A stretch of DNA of 64,000 nt, taken from contig NVXM01000011.1 of assembly GCA_002733865.1 (NCBI GenBank), positions 1 to 64,000 of the forward strand, written 5' to 3'. The translations under genes and the position numbers were made by a program. The notes below the pieces were generated by a model. It made no database searches. It saw nothing but the letters and a program-made list of their open reading frames with translations, and was not told the DNA's origin. Positions 9,601 through 20,078 of this stretch are shown here, piece by piece (the first letter of the stretch is position 1; each line of letters begins with the position of its first letter). The DNA is from Sphingopyxis sp. Its GTDB lineage: Bacteria; Pseudomonadota; Alphaproteobacteria; Sphingomonadales; Sphingomonadaceae.

Positions 9601-11304
9601 GGCATCCTGGCCGAGCAAATTGGGCCGCGGCCCAATCATCGAGACCAGAGACATAACCAGTTCTTCCCGGATCGGATCAATCGGCGGATTGGTAACCTGC
9701 GCGAAATTCTGCTTGAAATAATCATAGAGCAGGCGTGGCCGTCCGGACAGCACCGCGATCGGCGTATCGGTGCCCATGGAGCCAATTGGATCTTGGCCGT
9801 CAATGGCCATGGGCTCAAGGAACTTGGCGACATCTTCTTGTGTGAAGCCGAAGGCTTGCTGACGATCCAGCAGGGATGCCAGATTGTCTTCCTTGTTCAT
9901 ATCGGGTGCGGCGACATCGTCCAGATCTTCAAGATCCAAATCCTTCAGATTATACTGCGTCGATTCCAGCCATTTCGCATAAGGTTTTGCCTTGGCGAGA
10001 TCGGTTTTGATTTCTTCGTCTTCGATGATCCGGCCCTGCTCCATATCGATGAGCAGCATTTTGCCGGGCTGCAAACGCCACTTGCGGACGATATTGTCTT
10101 CCTTGACCGGCAGCACGCCTGATTCCGACGCCATGATGACATGGCCATCGTCGGTTACGCAGAAGCGGGCAGGGCGCAGGCCATTGCGGTCCAGCGTAGC
10201 ACCGACTTGCCGGCCGTCCGTGAAAGCAACCGCAGCCGGGCCATCCCATGGCTCCATCAATGCTGCGTGATATTCGTAAAACGCTCGTCTGTCGGCATCC
10301 ATCAACGGATCGCCAGCCCACGCTTCGGGAATCAGCATCATCACGGCGTGCGGCAGCGAATAGCCCCCGGCAACCAGCAGTTCCAATGCGTTGTCGAGAC
10401 AGGCGGTGTCGGACTGGCCATGCGGGATCAGGGGCCACATCTTGTCGAGGTCAGCACCGAGAAGGTCGGATTCCATGGTCCGGCGGCGGGCATTCATCCA
10501 GTTGACGTTGCCGCGCACCGTGTTGATCTCGCCGTTATGAGCGATGTAGCGATAGGGGTGGGCCAATTTCCAGGATGGGAAGGTATTGGTCGAGAAGCGC
10601 TGATGGACCATTGCTACCGCCGATGTAGTCAGCGGATTGTCGAGGTCCTTGTAGAAGGATCCCACCTGGTCGGCGAGCAACAGACCTTTATAAACGATCG
10701 TGCGGGTTGAAAAGGATGGCATGTAGAATTCTAACAGGCCGGGCATGTCCTTTTTCTCGGCGATTCCTTCGAGCGGGTTATGCACTTGTTTGCGGATCGC
10801 CAGAATTTTGCGTTCAAAGGCATCCTGATCGGCAAGATTCTCACCCTTTCCGATGATTGCCTGCCGAATCAGTGGCATCTGCGCGAGTACGGCCTTGCCG
10901 ATACCGGTGGTATCAATCGGCACATCGCGCCAGCCGATCATGTCTTGCCCTTCTTTGGCGATGACTCGCTCAAAATGGGCCGTCGCATATTCCGCTTCTG
11001 CGGAATCCGATGGGAGGAAGCACATCGCGACCGCATAGTCGCCCACCGGGGGCAGTGTCAGTGCTTCGGAATCAGCCCAATCCCGCAATAATCCGTCGGG
11101 AATCTGCAATAATATCCCGGCACCATCGCCCAAAAGCGGGTCGGCGCCAACCGCACCGCGGTGATCGATATTGACCAGAATTTCGAGGCCGCGTTTGACG
11201 GTGAGATGTGATTTCTCGCCTTTGATATTCGCGACAAAGCCGACACCGCACGCGTCATGTTCGTTGTTTGAATCATACAGGCCTTGCCGTGGCGGGAAAC
11301 TCAT
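6652..11304 (-). CDS. gltB: Glutamate synthase (NADPH) large subunit
   Basis: The 1550-residue alpha subunit. It hydrolyses glutamine in an N-terminal class II amidotransferase domain (nucleophile Cys19 of DACGVGF, exposed after removal of a short propeptide), channels ammonia, and reduces 2-iminoglutarate in the central FMN domain. Visible landmarks are [15 protein letters not shown] and [11 protein letters not shown] in the glutaminase, [14 protein letters not shown] in the synthase domain, [13 protein letters not shown] for the 3Fe-4S cluster, and the glycine-rich GXGXG beta-helix near the C-terminus ([21 protein letters not shown]). ATG start at 11304. First gene of gltBD. Ammonia assimilation through GltBD complements the GdhA encoded near 60 kb. 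Confidence 0.98.
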   Translation of the reverse strand: MSFPPRQGLYDSNNEHDACGVGFVANIKGEKSHLTVKRGLEILVNIDHRGAVGADPLLGDGAGILLQIPDGLLRDWADSEALTLPPVGDYAVAMCFLPSDSAEAEYATAHFERVIAKEGQDMIGWRDVPIDTTGIGKAVLAQMPLIRQAIIGKGENLADQDAFERKILAIRKQVHNPLEGIAEKKDMPGLLEFYMPSFSTRTIVYKGLLLADQVGSFYKDLDNPLTTSAVAMVHQRFSTNTFPSWKLAHPYRYIAHNGEINTVRGNVNWMNARRRTMESDLLGADLDKMWPLIPHGQSDTACLDNALELLVAGGYSLPHAVMMLIPEAWAGDPLMDADRRAFYEYHAALMEPWDGPAAVAFTDGRQVGATLDRNGLRPARFCVTDDGHVIMASESGVLPVKEDNIVRKWRLQPGKMLLIDMEQGRIIEDEEIKTDLAKAKPYAKWLESTQYNLKDLDLEDLDDVAAPDMNKEDNLASLLDRQQAFGFTQEDVAKFLEPMAIDGQDPIGSMGTDTPIAVLSGRPRLLYDYFKQNFAQVTNPPIDPIREELVMSLVSMIGPRPNLLGQDAGTHKRLEVDQPVLSNTDLLKIRSVEDALDGAFRTETIDITWAAESGADGLKMAIKEMCWAATEAVLADRNILILSDRAKGADRIAMPSLLATAAVHHHLVRQGLRMQTGLVVETGEAREVHHFCVLAGYGAEAVNPYLAFETLEEIRVRRELPLTRQQVEQNYIKAIGKGILKVMSKMGISTYQSYCGAQIFDAVGLSTDFIEQYFTGTATMIEGAGLDEIAKETVDRHSEAYGNNPIYRNMLDAGGIYGYRLRGEEHAWTPTNVANLQHAVRGNNPKNYAEFAQSINEQSERLLTIRGLMELTKANEPLDIDEVEPASEIVKRFATGAMSFGSISREAHTTLAIAMNRIGGKSNTGEGGEEPDRFVTMPNGDSMRSAIKQVASGRFGVTAEYLVNADDIQIKMAQGAKPGEGGQLPGSKVDKNIGKVRHSTPGVGLISPPPHHDIYSIEDLAQLIHDLKNVNTGARVSVKLVSEVGVGTVAAGVSKARADHLTISGYDGGTGASPLTSLTHAGSPWEIGLAETQQTLLLNGLRSRISVQVDGGLRTGRDVAIGALLGADEFGFATAPLIAAGCIMMRKCHLNTCPVGVATQNPELRKKFTGQPEYVINYFFFVAEELRQIMAEMGFRTVEEMVGRVDRINMNKALRHWKAAGVDLSRLLHNVVLPEGETLFQTKVQDHGLDAALDRELIVAAAPALEKGETVKIERKVKNVNRTVGAMLSGEVAKAYGHAGLPANTIQLVFEGVAGQSFGAFLAHGVTAELTGDANDYVGKGLSGGRVVVRQPAHVDRNPTENIIVGNTVLYGAVAGEAYFNGVAGERFAVRNSGAVAVVEGTGDHGCEYMTGGVVMVLGKTGRNFAAGMSGGVAYVYDEDGLFRQRCNMAMVDVETISTEEADSEGSVMPQQLPVDVHDYGMGDMLYHDAARLRILLERHKLYTGSKRASEILENWDEALGRFVKVMPRDYAAALKQLEAERLETIEAAE

Positions 11305-11606
11305 ATTCCGTCCTCATATTTCGATAAGATGTTTGTAATTTAAGTGCTCCTAGATGGGTTTTGGCGTATTTTGAAGACAAGATTTGTTCAGGTTGGAAAA
11401 GAAAGATTATGCGCATAGCTTTGCGCGACAGCAGGCACGGCCTGATTGTTCGTAAATTGACAATCTTTTCAATGTTATATCTATCTTCAGACGATGCCCC
11501 AAGTGGCCCCATCACAGGTCGCTACCATGGTCATTGCCCCATTTAGCGCTTTGCGGCATGGACTTTTCTGTCAAAATCATTCCGCTACGCGACAAGGCCA
11601 TCACAT
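11305..11606. other. Divergent intergenic region between gltB and the XdhC-like gene
   Basis: About 300 bases, AT-richer than the flanking genes, between divergently oriented genes. It must hold the gltBD promoter and probably that of the XdhC-like gene. I see no convincing -35/-10 pair, hairpin or coding frame here. Confidence 0.5.
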
Positions 11607-12557
11607 TTGAATAATATTTTGCCAATCTTCCAGTTTCTCTGCGCCAAGGCCGAAGCGGGTCAGAAAATCGCCTTGGTGACGTTGACCGCTGTCACTGGCG
11701 CCTCGACCCGCAATCCGGGCGCCCATATGGCTGTGGCAGAGGATGGTTCCTCGATCGGCTCTTTTTCCGGCGGATGTGTAGAGACTGCCGTGATTGCGGA
11801 AGCGCTGGATGTGATCAAAGATGGTCGGCCACGGGAAACAAGATTTGGTGCTGGTTCGCCCTATCTCGATATTCGCTTGCCATGCGGCGGAGGCATTGAT
11901 CTGCTGTTCACGCCGATCGTCGATGGTGACAGGGTTACCGATATCAACGATCGGATCCAAAAGAGGGAGCCATTGACGATCTTTCTCGACAGCGAGGATC
12001 GCGCTATCGGCTGCGAGACCCAACAGAGGCCCGCAAGCGCCGTGGAGCGTATCGGGTCCCGGATACTGGTCCACCATATTCCATCGGCCAAGCTCAATAT
12101 ATTGGGGCACGGGCCATCGGTGGAAAGCCTGGTCCTGCTGTCCGACAGCTACGGCATCGATTGTGTCGTATTCTCTCCCGACCCGCAGGTGATATCAGCC
12201 GTCCAGGATCGGGCAAGCTCGGCCGAACTGCTGAAAACGCCGCAGGCAACCGCGCTGCTCGACCCTGATCCATGGACCGCCTGCATTTTCTATTTTCATG
12301 ACCATGACTGGGAGGCGGCATTGATGAAGCAGGCCTTGTCGTCTCCCGCTTTCTATGTCGGTGCCATGGGCAGCCGCAAAACCCACGCGCTTCGGGAAGC
12401 CTACCTGGCCGCCATCGGTGTCCCTGAAGAGCAGCGTCGCCGGATGGTAGCGCCGATTGGTTTGATTCCGTCGACTCGGGACCCGGCCACTCTGGCCTTG
12501 TCGACACTCGCACAGGTGGTCGAACGCTATCACCAGCATTTCGGGTCAAGGGTCTAA
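11607..12557 (+). CDS. XdhC/CoxI-family molybdoenzyme maturation protein
   Basis: A 316-residue protein like XdhC, which binds molybdenum cofactor and delivers its sulfurated form to xanthine dehydrogenase-type enzymes. The N-terminal XdhC_CoxI domain shows LVTLTAVTGASTRNPGAHMAV and SFSGGCVETAV. The C-terminal Rossmann-like XdhC_C domain has LNILGHGPSVESLV and FYVGAMGSRKTHALR. The first in-frame start is a TTG with only a weak AAGG upstream. No xanthine or CO dehydrogenase subunits are in the window, so the client enzyme is encoded elsewhere. A MobA-like gene lies 10 kb downstream on the other strand. Confidence 0.85.
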   Translation: MNNILPIFQFLCAKAEAGQKIALVTLTAVTGASTRNPGAHMAVAEDGSSIGSFSGGCVETAVIAEALDVIKDGRPRETRFGAGSPYLDIRLPCGGGIDLLFTPIVDGDRVTDINDRIQKREPLTIFLDSEDRAIGCETQQRPASAVERIGSRILVHHIPSAKLNILGHGPSVESLVLLSDSYGIDCVVFSPDPQVISAVQDRASSAELLKTPQATALLDPDPWTACIFYFHDHDWEAALMKQALSSPAFYVGAMGSRKTHALREAYLAAIGVPEEQRRRMVAPIGLIPSTRDPATLALSTLAQVVERYHQHFGSRV

Positions 12558-12641
12558 ATAATGGAAACTGTGTGCTGTTCTTTCGTTTCGAAAACTGGAA
12601 TAGAAGACGGCAATCAACGAAGCTTAATATCGGGGAGCATC

Positions 12642-15600
12642 ATGAAATATAGTCTGGGATCGGTCATCGCAGCATTGCTTTTTTCAGGAGCAGCACTGGC
12701 ACAGGATACATCTGAAAAGGACAAATGGGACGTCAACGCGCCTGCTGGTGCCACGATCAAACAGGTTCCGATCAATGTCGACGAAGGCAGCTGGATCGAT
12801 GTCGATGTCAGTCCCGATGGCGGCAGTATCGCCTTTGCCTTGCTGGGTGACATCTACACCATGCCGATGTCGGGCGGCACCCCGACCCGGATCGCAGAAG
12901 GCCTTGCCTGGGAAGTACAGCCCCGCTTTTCTCCCGACGGACAGCGCATTGCGTTCACGTCTGATCGCGGCGGCGGCGACAATATCTGGATCATGAACCG
13001 GGATGGCAGCGACAAAAAGCAGGTGACCAAAGAAGAATTCCGCTTGCTCAATCAGCCAAGCTGGAGCCCCGACGGCCGCTATGTCGTCGCCAAGAAACAT
13101 TTTACCACGACCCGTTCGCTCGGCACTGGCGAAATATGGGTTTATCATGTCTCCGGCGGCGGTGGGGTGCAACTGGTCAAGAAACCCAGTGAGAAGCACC
13201 AGAAGGAACTCGGCGAACCTATCTACGCACCCGACGGCAAGTCGATTTATTATACAAAGAATATCACGCCCGGCGGCACGTTCATTTATGCGCAGGACAG
13301 CTACAGCGACCTGTTCAACATCGAGAAATATGATCTGGAAACCGGCGAGATCAGCACTGCGGTTTCCGGTCTGGGCGGATCGGTTCGCCCGAACCCGTCA
13401 CCCGACGGCAAGAAGATCGCCTTTGTCCGCCGCGAGATGGGTCAGTCCAAACTCTATGTGAAGGATCTGGAATCGGGCATCGAACGCAAAGTCTATGATG
13501 ATCTGGATCAGGATGTGCAGGAGACCTGGGCCGTCACCGGCGTCTATCCGAACATGGACTGGACTCCTGACAGCAGCGAAATCGTGTTCTGGGCGGGCGG
13601 CAAGATCCGCCGCGTGGCCGCCGATGGCAGCGCCTCGTCGGTGATCCCGTTCCGGATCAGCGACACGCGCGGTGTCTCCAACGCCCCGCATCCGAAAATC
13701 CCCGTCGCGCTGGACAGCTTCACCACCAAGATGCCGCGCTTTGCCGCAGTCTCGCCCGATGGCCGAACGGTTGTTTTTGAAAGCCTGGGCAAACTCTACA
13801 CCAAGCCAATGTCTGGCGGCGCGGCCAAGCGTCTTACCAGCGGTTCGGAACTCGAGCTGTTTCCGTCCTGGTCGCGCGATGGCCGCTCGATCGTCTATGT
13901 CGGCTGGACCGACGCCGGGCTGGGCGAGATCAAAACCATTGCCGCGCGTGGCGGTTCCCCGCGCACGGTCACTAGCCGCCCCGGTCATTATGCTCGCCCG
14001 CATTTTTCTCCCGATGGCCAAACCATTGTCTTCGAGATGACGGACGGCGGCTATATGACGTCTCCCAATTGGTCGGTTGAAGAGGGGGTTTACCGGGTTG
14101 CTGCTGCTGGAGGCTCTCCCGTCCGGGTTATGAAGGGGGCCGCCGAACCACAATATGGCGCCTCCAGCGACCGGATCTTCATGCTCGATCAGGAGGATGA
14201 CCAGCGCGTCCTGATCAGCACCGATATCAACGGCGAAGCCAAGCGCACTCACGCCAAGGGCGATCTGACCAATGATTATATCGTGTCGCCCGATGGCTTG
14301 AATGTCGCTTTCCGCCAAAGCTACGAAGCCTATGTCATGCCATTGATGCCGGGCACGCAGGCAGTCGAGGTCAGCCCCAACAGCAAATCGCTGCCGGTGA
14401 CCCGAGTCAGCGCCAATGGTGCGGATTATATGAACTGGTCCGACGGTGGCCAGAAACTGCACTGGAGCGTCGGGCCAACCGTCTTCACCGCGTCGACCAA
14501 TGCGCTCTTCCCCAATGCGCCAGCCGCGAAAGACGCGCCGAAATATCAGCCGCCAACCAGCGGTGTCTCGCTGGAGCGGACGATTGCTGCCGAAAAACCT
14601 TCCGGCACCGTAGCCCTGACCGGGGCGCGGATATTGACCATGGCCGGTGAGCAGGGCGGGATCATTGATGACGGTGTGATCGTCATCCAGAACAACCGCA
14701 TTGCAGCCGTTGGCCCGCGCAGCGCGGTGAATATCCCTGCTGGCGCCACAACCGTCGATGCCAGTGGCAAGACCATCATGCCTGGCCTGATCGACGCCCA
14801 TGCTCATGGGCCGCAGGGCACGGACGAACTGGTACCGCAACAAAACTGGTCGCTGCTGCAAAATCTCGCGCTTGGCACGACCACCATCCACGATCCTTCC
14901 AGCCGCGCCAGCGAAATTTTTGTCGCGAGCGAGATGCAGCGCGCCGGCATGATCCTCGGCCCACGGATTTTCTCGACCGGAGAGATCGTCTATGGCGCGA
15001 AAGCGGCCAATGTTTATGCGGAGATCAACAATCTCGACGATGCGCTCGCCCACGTCCGGCGTCTCAAGGCACAGGGTGGCCATAGCGTCAAAAACTACAA
15101 TCAGCCTCGCCGCGAACAGCGACAACAGGTGGTTGCGGCTGCCCGCCAGGAGAATATGCTGGTCGTAGCCGAAGGCGGCTCGCTGTTTGGCATGGACATG
15201 GCGCACGTCGCCGATGGTAATTCTACGCTGGAACATAATATCCCGCTGGAAATATTTTACGACGATGTTGTGCAGATGTTCGGGCAGTCGGATACCAATT
15301 ACACGCCCACGCTGGTGGTGAGTTTTGGAGGACTCGCTGGCGACCCCTATTGGCGCCAGGCGACCAATGTCTGGGAAAACCCGTTGATGGTGCACACGCC
15401 GCCAAAGATGCTGGCGGCAGATACTGTCCGCCGGACGAAGGCGCCCGAAAGCAGTTTTATCGATGACGACAATGCCCGCGAAGCAAAGAAACTGGCTGAT
15501 GCTGGCGTCAAGGTTTCGATCGGCGCCCATGGTCAGCAAGCCGGCATTGGCAGTCATTGGGAACTCTGGTCCTTCGTCCGCGGCGGCATGAGCCCGGTCG

Positions 15601-15839
15601 AGGCGTTAGCGGCGGGTACGATTGAACCGGCGAGATCACTGGGCATGGACAGCGAAATTGGTTCCCTTGAAGTTGGCAAGCTCGCCGACCTGCTGGTGCT
15701 CGACGCTGATCCAAGCGCGGATATTCGCAACAGCGACAAGATCAGCCGCGTGATGATAAACGGCCGGATGTACGATGCGCTGACGATGAACGAGGTGGTG
15801 ACGGGAGACAGGAAACGCGCCGCCTATTGGTGGGAGTGA
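12642..15839 (+). CDS. Exported beta-propeller/amidohydrolase fusion protein
   Basis: A 1065-residue protein with a signal peptide (GSVIAALLFSGAALAQ). The first ~600 residues form a TolB-like propeller with at least eight PD40-type repeats (SPDGGSIAFA, SPDGQRIAFTSDRGG, SPDGRYVV, SPDGKKIAFV, SPDGRTVVF and others). The C-terminal ~420 residues are a metal-dependent amidohydrolase: GKTIMPGLIDAHAHGP carries the HxH metal ligands, and GSLEVGKLADLLVLDADP closes the domain. The usual GTD near the end reads GAHG. The start MKYSLG is preferred over an upstream ATG at 12561 because it begins the signal peptide and follows GGGGAG. The substrate is unknown; a periplasmic peptidase or cyclic-amide hydrolase role is possible. 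Confidence 0.85.
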   Translation: MKYSLGSVIAALLFSGAALAQDTSEKDKWDVNAPAGATIKQVPINVDEGSWIDVDVSPDGGSIAFALLGDIYTMPMSGGTPTRIAEGLAWEVQPRFSPDGQRIAFTSDRGGGDNIWIMNRDGSDKKQVTKEEFRLLNQPSWSPDGRYVVAKKHFTTTRSLGTGEIWVYHVSGGGGVQLVKKPSEKHQKELGEPIYAPDGKSIYYTKNITPGGTFIYAQDSYSDLFNIEKYDLETGEISTAVSGLGGSVRPNPSPDGKKIAFVRREMGQSKLYVKDLESGIERKVYDDLDQDVQETWAVTGVYPNMDWTPDSSEIVFWAGGKIRRVAADGSASSVIPFRISDTRGVSNAPHPKIPVALDSFTTKMPRFAAVSPDGRTVVFESLGKLYTKPMSGGAAKRLTSGSELELFPSWSRDGRSIVYVGWTDAGLGEIKTIAARGGSPRTVTSRPGHYARPHFSPDGQTIVFEMTDGGYMTSPNWSVEEGVYRVAAAGGSPVRVMKGAAEPQYGASSDRIFMLDQEDDQRVLISTDINGEAKRTHAKGDLTNDYIVSPDGLNVAFRQSYEAYVMPLMPGTQAVEVSPNSKSLPVTRVSANGADYMNWSDGGQKLHWSVGPTVFTASTNALFPNAPAAKDAPKYQPPTSGVSLERTIAAEKPSGTVALTGARILTMAGEQGGIIDDGVIVIQNNRIAAVGPRSAVNIPAGATTVDASGKTIMPGLIDAHAHGPQGTDELVPQQNWSLLQNLALGTTTIHDPSSRASEIFVASEMQRAGMILGPRIFSTGEIVYGAKAANVYAEINNLDDALAHVRRLKAQGGHSVKNYNQPRREQRQQVVAAARQENMLVVAEGGSLFGMDMAHVADGNSTLEHNIPLEIFYDDVVQMFGQSDTNYTPTLVVSFGGLAGDPYWRQATNVWENPLMVHTPPKMLAADTVRRTKAPESSFIDDDNAREAKKLADAGVKVSIGAHGQQAGIGSHWELWSFVRGGMSPVEALAAGTIEPARSLGMDSEIGSLEVGKLADLLVLDADPSADIRNSDKISRVMINGRMYDALTMNEVVTGDRKRAAYWWE

Positions 15840-15989
15840 AGGGGCATGGCCCCCTGATGCCTGACCGGCAAGTAGTAGTTCCGGTGCAAACGGGCCCACA
15901 ACTTGCCGGGATCACCGAACGAGAGGCGCAACTCTGCATCCGCACAGATTAAATTTGCCGGACGTTACGATTGTCACTATTCTGGCTAG

Positions 15990-16994
15990 ATGCAAAGAAT
16001 TACCCAGCTGGATGCGATCGATCTGACACCCGCAATTCCGGACTGGGTGATCCAGCTGCTGGTGGGTGTAGCGGGCACATTGCTTGCCTTGCTGACGCGG
16101 TTTCTGGTCGATACGGTCTATCCCGGCGCAGCGCCTTATGCAATCAATGTACCCGCGATACTGATCGCCACTTTGGTGGGGCGTTTCAACGCCGGGCTGT
16201 TTGTGCTGGTGCTGACCTCGATTTTCACCTGGTATCAGGTGGTTCCGTTTCAGGGCAGCTTCGTTTTTGCCGCAAGTTCGGATGGCCCGCGCACGATCGT
16301 GAATGTCATCACCGGGCTGCTGCTGGTCATTTTGGCCGAACTGGCCCGTCGCAACTTTCGGGATCTGCTGCATGAACGCGAGGAGCGGATCGCCGAACGG
16401 GAAATGTTGCTGCGCGAGGTCGATCATCGCGTCAAAAACAACCTCGCGATCCTGACCAGCCTTTTGCGGCTTCAGCAGAATGAGACCGGCAACGAAGATG
16501 CCAAACAGGCGCTGGAAAAAGCAGCCGGTCGCGTGCTCAGTCTCTCAAAAGCCTATGAAAATCTGCACTACGGCGTCGACAATATCGCCGTTGTACAATT
16601 TGACGAGTTTATTGAGCGTTTGTGCGGCGCAATCAGCGAGGCTCTGGCGCTGGAAAAGGATGTCGAGCTCAGGGTAAGCGTCATGCCATGCAAGCTGGCC
16701 CGCGACCGTGCTTCGGGCATTGGACTGCTGATCAACGAAGTTGTGACCAACGCCGTGAAACATGCGTTCAAGGGGCGGGATTCGGGCCTTATAACGATCT
16801 CGCTCACCGCGGATAAATCGCAGGCCGTTGTTTCGATAGAGGATAACGGCATAGGTCTTCCGGAAGATGCCAGAGAAGGTGGCCAGGGGAGGATTTTTCT
16901 CGACGCATTTGCCACCACTGCCAAGGCGGAATTGCACTGCCAATCGAGCAGCGAAGGCACCCGATATGTGGCGACTTTGCAGGACCTGCCCTGA
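15990..16994 (+). CDS. Membrane sensor histidine kinase (HisKA_2 type)
   Basis: A 334-residue kinase. Residues ~15-120 hold four membrane segments of a KdpD-like DUF4118 domain (IQLLVGVAGTLLALLTRFL, INVPAILIATLVG, FVLVLTSIFTWY, VITGLLLVILAELA). A HisKA_2 dimerisation domain follows, with the probable phospho-acceptor His146 in REVDHRVKNNLAILTSLL, and then an HATPase domain (LLINEVVTNAVKHAF, VVSIEDNGIGLP). Kinases of this group signal to stand-alone response regulators, often in stress or light responses. No response regulator is adjacent. A short GGGGCATGGCCCC palindrome lies in the 150 bases before the gene. Confidence 0.85.
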   Translation: MQRITQLDAIDLTPAIPDWVIQLLVGVAGTLLALLTRFLVDTVYPGAAPYAINVPAILIATLVGRFNAGLFVLVLTSIFTWYQVVPFQGSFVFAASSDGPRTIVNVITGLLLVILAELARRNFRDLLHEREERIAEREMLLREVDHRVKNNLAILTSLLRLQQNETGNEDAKQALEKAAGRVLSLSKAYENLHYGVDNIAVVQFDEFIERLCGAISEALALEKDVELRVSVMPCKLARDRASGIGLLINEVVTNAVKHAFKGRDSGLITISLTADKSQAVVSIEDNGIGLPEDAREGGQGRIFLDAFATTAKAELHCQSSSEGTRYVATLQDLP

Positions 16995-17235
16995 ATTTTC
17001 TCAGAAACGCTTGCGAGTGGAATATTTTTCCGCCGACGGAGGCTAATGCGGTCGCGGCCGCCTAGAGCAACGACCTCGATCTCCTTCCTCCCGTATTTCT
17101 GACCGAATTCGTGTCGATCGGACCCTGTATACGGCAAATGCCGGTTCCCGAACGCTCACTCCGGTTAACATATTATTATCTCCGGAGGCCTATCCATGGA
17201 GAACACGCGGGAATCCGCAACTGGGGGATGTCTAA

Positions 17236-19506
17236 ATGAATGGAATTCGATCGCAAGATCGTTCGATGAAGCCTCCGATCATGGATGAACGCAATCGGCT
17301 CGCATCGTTGTATAAAATGGGGATACTCGACACTGATCCGCAAGAGATGTTTGATCGCGTCACCGACCTCTGCGCTGAAATTTTTGATTGTCCGGTTGCA
17401 CTCATTTCGCTGCTGGACGACGAACGGCAATGGTTTCTTTCGTCAACGGGCGTGGAAATTCGTGAGACGCCTCGCGAATATTCTTTCTGCGATCATACCA
17501 TTGCGTGCGGCGGAAGTCTGCTGGTTGCAAACGCTTTGGAGGACGAGCGATTTGCGAACAATCCCTTTGTTACCGCCGGCCCGCGAATGCGGTCCTATAT
17601 GGGACGATCGCTGCAAAATACGGACGGTGCGATTATCGGGAGCCTGTGCGTTATTGATCCTCGGCCCGATCGCTTCTCAGTCGCGGGTCTTGCGAAACTT
17701 TCTCGTTTCGCATCGGTCGTAGAGGACCTGTTACGTTGTCACGTCAATGCTGTCCAAACCGCTAGCCTCAACACCTATCTGGAAGAAACAGCGGTAGAGC
17801 TGCAGAAGTCCAATCGACTCCTGGCGCAAACCGAAAAAATTGCCAATATTGGCTCCTGGGAAGTCAATCTTGAAACGCGGCAGTTCATGATGTCCGATCA
17901 AGCCTATGCAATATTTGGGCTTTCTCCGGAAACACGATTGAGCGTCGACCAGGCGGTCAGTTATTATGCCGATGAAGATCAATCTGTTGTCAGGAACGCA
18001 GTTGCCAAGGCTTCGGAGCAAGGCAGATCGTTTACCTATGAGGCGAGCCTGAAATCTGGAGACGGACTTTTCAAGCGAATTCGGGGAATGGGTGAATTTA
18101 TTAGGGGCGAGCAAAACGCTTCTGATCGAATTGTCGGTGTCCTCAAGGATATTTCGGAAGCCCATCTTGCTCGGATAGCGCTCCAGCGCTCTGCGGATTA
18201 CGATAGTCTGACCAACCTCTATAATCGCCGGACCTTTGATCGCATTCTGGCCGAACGAATAGATAATCACCGCCAATCCGGTGAAGGTCTTATTGTTCTT
18301 CTGATGGATCTCAATGGATTCAAGGACATAAATGATACCTTCGGCCATCAAGCTGGCGATGAGGTTTTAAGACAACTCAGTGCACGAATTTCTGCGTCCA
18401 TTCCTCCTAATGCAATTGCCGCCCGCTGGGGAGGTGATGAATTCGCTATAATCGCGCCACTGGGAGTGTCGGCGGTGCAAGCAACAGAAATCGGTGAGGC
18501 CATACTCGAAAAATTGGCAAGCGAGATCGAAATTTGTGGTCGCAAGATGAATATCAACGCAACATGTGGCATGGCGATGACGGGTGATTTTTCTACCGGC
18601 AAAGAATTGATCAGCCGGGCAGATCTTGCGCTATATCACGGCAAAGAAAGAGAGCCCGGATGCGTCCATAGTTATGAGCCCACACTGGACCTGTCCAATC
18701 ATCTGCGTCACGAAGCGATGACAACCGTGCGGAGCGCTCTCGACGAGAATAGGATATATGCCGGATATCAGCCGATCGTCGAGCTATCCAGCAATCGCCT
18801 CGTCGGACTGGAAGCGCTGATGAGGCTCAAGACGCGGACGGGCACCAATCTGACTGCAAATCAGGTGATGCCGGCAATTCAGGACCCGATTCTATCCAGA
18901 GAAATTAGCGATCGAATGCTTGCGTTTTTGTGTCAGGATCTTGCTGATCTGCGAGCCGCGCAACCGACATTAAAATATATCAGTATCAACGCCACCGAAG
19001 CTGATCTGCTAAGCCGAGACTTTGCATCCAAGATATTGAAGTCATTGGAAACTGCTGATATCTGCCCTCCGAATGTGACGCTGGAAGTCACTGAAACCAT
19101 GCTCATGGTGAACGATACTACGACCGTTCAGAATGTCCTTAATTGTCTTCAAGCGGCTGGCGTAAGAATAGCTTTGGATGACTTTGGCACCGGCTTCTCT
19201 TCCTTGTCCCATCTTCGGGATTTTCCCATCGACATCGTGAAGATCGATGGCAGTTTTATCAAATCGATTTGCGCCGAGCACCAGACCAGATTGATTGTTC
19301 AAGCGTTGATAGCGATGGCGAAGAACCTCAAGATCGCAATCGTGGCGGAAGGAATTGAAACGGAAGAACAGCGAGGACTCTTGATGCAGATGGGTTGTGA
19401 TTACGGCCAGGGCTTTCTTATCGGACGAGTTGCAAATATGTCCGAAACCCAATCATTGCGGTTCGGCAAACATACGGCAATCGGGCAGAGGGTTCAGGCT
19501 GCCTGA
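17236..19506 (+). CDS. GAF-PAS-GGDEF-EAL cyclic-di-GMP turnover protein
   Basis: A 756-residue soluble protein. A GAF domain (~20-165) comes first, then a PAS domain (~200-310), a diguanylate cyclase domain with intact GGDEF at 399-403, and a phosphodiesterase domain with EAL at 525-527 and the DDFGTGFSSLSHL motif. Both catalytic signatures appear intact, so it could make or degrade c-di-GMP depending on sensory input. The RxxD inhibitory site expected five residues before GGDEF is absent (PPNA there). No membrane segment is seen. It stands alone between a kinase gene and a non-coding stretch. Confidence 0.92.
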   Translation: MNGIRSQDRSMKPPIMDERNRLASLYKMGILDTDPQEMFDRVTDLCAEIFDCPVALISLLDDERQWFLSSTGVEIRETPREYSFCDHTIACGGSLLVANALEDERFANNPFVTAGPRMRSYMGRSLQNTDGAIIGSLCVIDPRPDRFSVAGLAKLSRFASVVEDLLRCHVNAVQTASLNTYLEETAVELQKSNRLLAQTEKIANIGSWEVNLETRQFMMSDQAYAIFGLSPETRLSVDQAVSYYADEDQSVVRNAVAKASEQGRSFTYEASLKSGDGLFKRIRGMGEFIRGEQNASDRIVGVLKDISEAHLARIALQRSADYDSLTNLYNRRTFDRILAERIDNHRQSGEGLIVLLMDLNGFKDINDTFGHQAGDEVLRQLSARISASIPPNAIAARWGGDEFAIIAPLGVSAVQATEIGEAILEKLASEIEICGRKMNINATCGMAMTGDFSTGKELISRADLALYHGKEREPGCVHSYEPTLDLSNHLRHEAMTTVRSALDENRIYAGYQPIVELSSNRLVGLEALMRLKTRTGTNLTANQVMPAIQDPILSREISDRMLAFLCQDLADLRAAQPTLKYISINATEADLLSRDFASKILKSLETADICPPNVTLEVTETMLMVNDTTTVQNVLNCLQAAGVRIALDDFGTGFSSLSHLRDFPIDIVKIDGSFIKSICAEHQTRLIVQALIAMAKNLKIAIVAEGIETEEQRGLLMQMGCDYGQGFLIGRVANMSETQSLRFGKHTAIGQRVQAA

Positions 19507-20078
19507 ACGGATGCAACAAGGGTTGGCACCGTCAGTGCTTTTGGCTGAATGTTATTAGGCATTACTCCAATTTACGCTCGGACTATCCTCTTCAAGACGC
19601 TTTCCTACAGCCACCCCAAGCCCCTATGTTCCTCACCGCTCACATGCCAAGCGTGCGACAGGCTCTTTGACAATCTGGATAAGCGGCAGACTCTGCCGCG
19701 CGCCCGTATCGATCAAGCGCAATGGATTAGACGGCGATTTGAAAGTTTACACTAGGCACTATATTGGTATCCAACAAATGCCGGAAATCCGAGGCTTTCG
19801 GGCAAAGGCCACGGAAAATAAAAGCAGGCGCTTCTGTAAAGTTCGCCGCAAGCAACAAAAAGGGTCAGGCTCGCACAAAGCCACGAATACATATAGAAAG
19901 CACCCAATCGCTTTGCGGCTTCGTTTCTTCGCGCGAGTCCAATAATGGACCCGATCACAGTGACGGCGAGTTTATTCCCTTAATTGCCCAAACAAGCTGT
20001 CCTACACCCGCCACCCTGACCTAAACTCTGGCCATGACTGAGAGTCTTGCCCAACCAGCCTCCTTAGACGCGCCCCTT
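19507..20078. other. Non-coding region with a boxA-like element
   Basis: 572 bases between the convergent GGDEF-EAL and M20 genes. No frame looks real. GCTCTTTGACAAT at 19662-19674 matches a boxA antitermination sequence and is followed by a small hairpin (GCGGCA, loop GACTC, TGCCGC). No rRNA gene follows, so it may be chance or a relic. Confidence 0.4.

Noticed and set aside
13398..15557. 719-codon minus-strand frame
   Set aside because: It lies entirely within the amidohydrolase fusion gene, has low-quality composition and no motif, so it is an antisense shadow despite its length.
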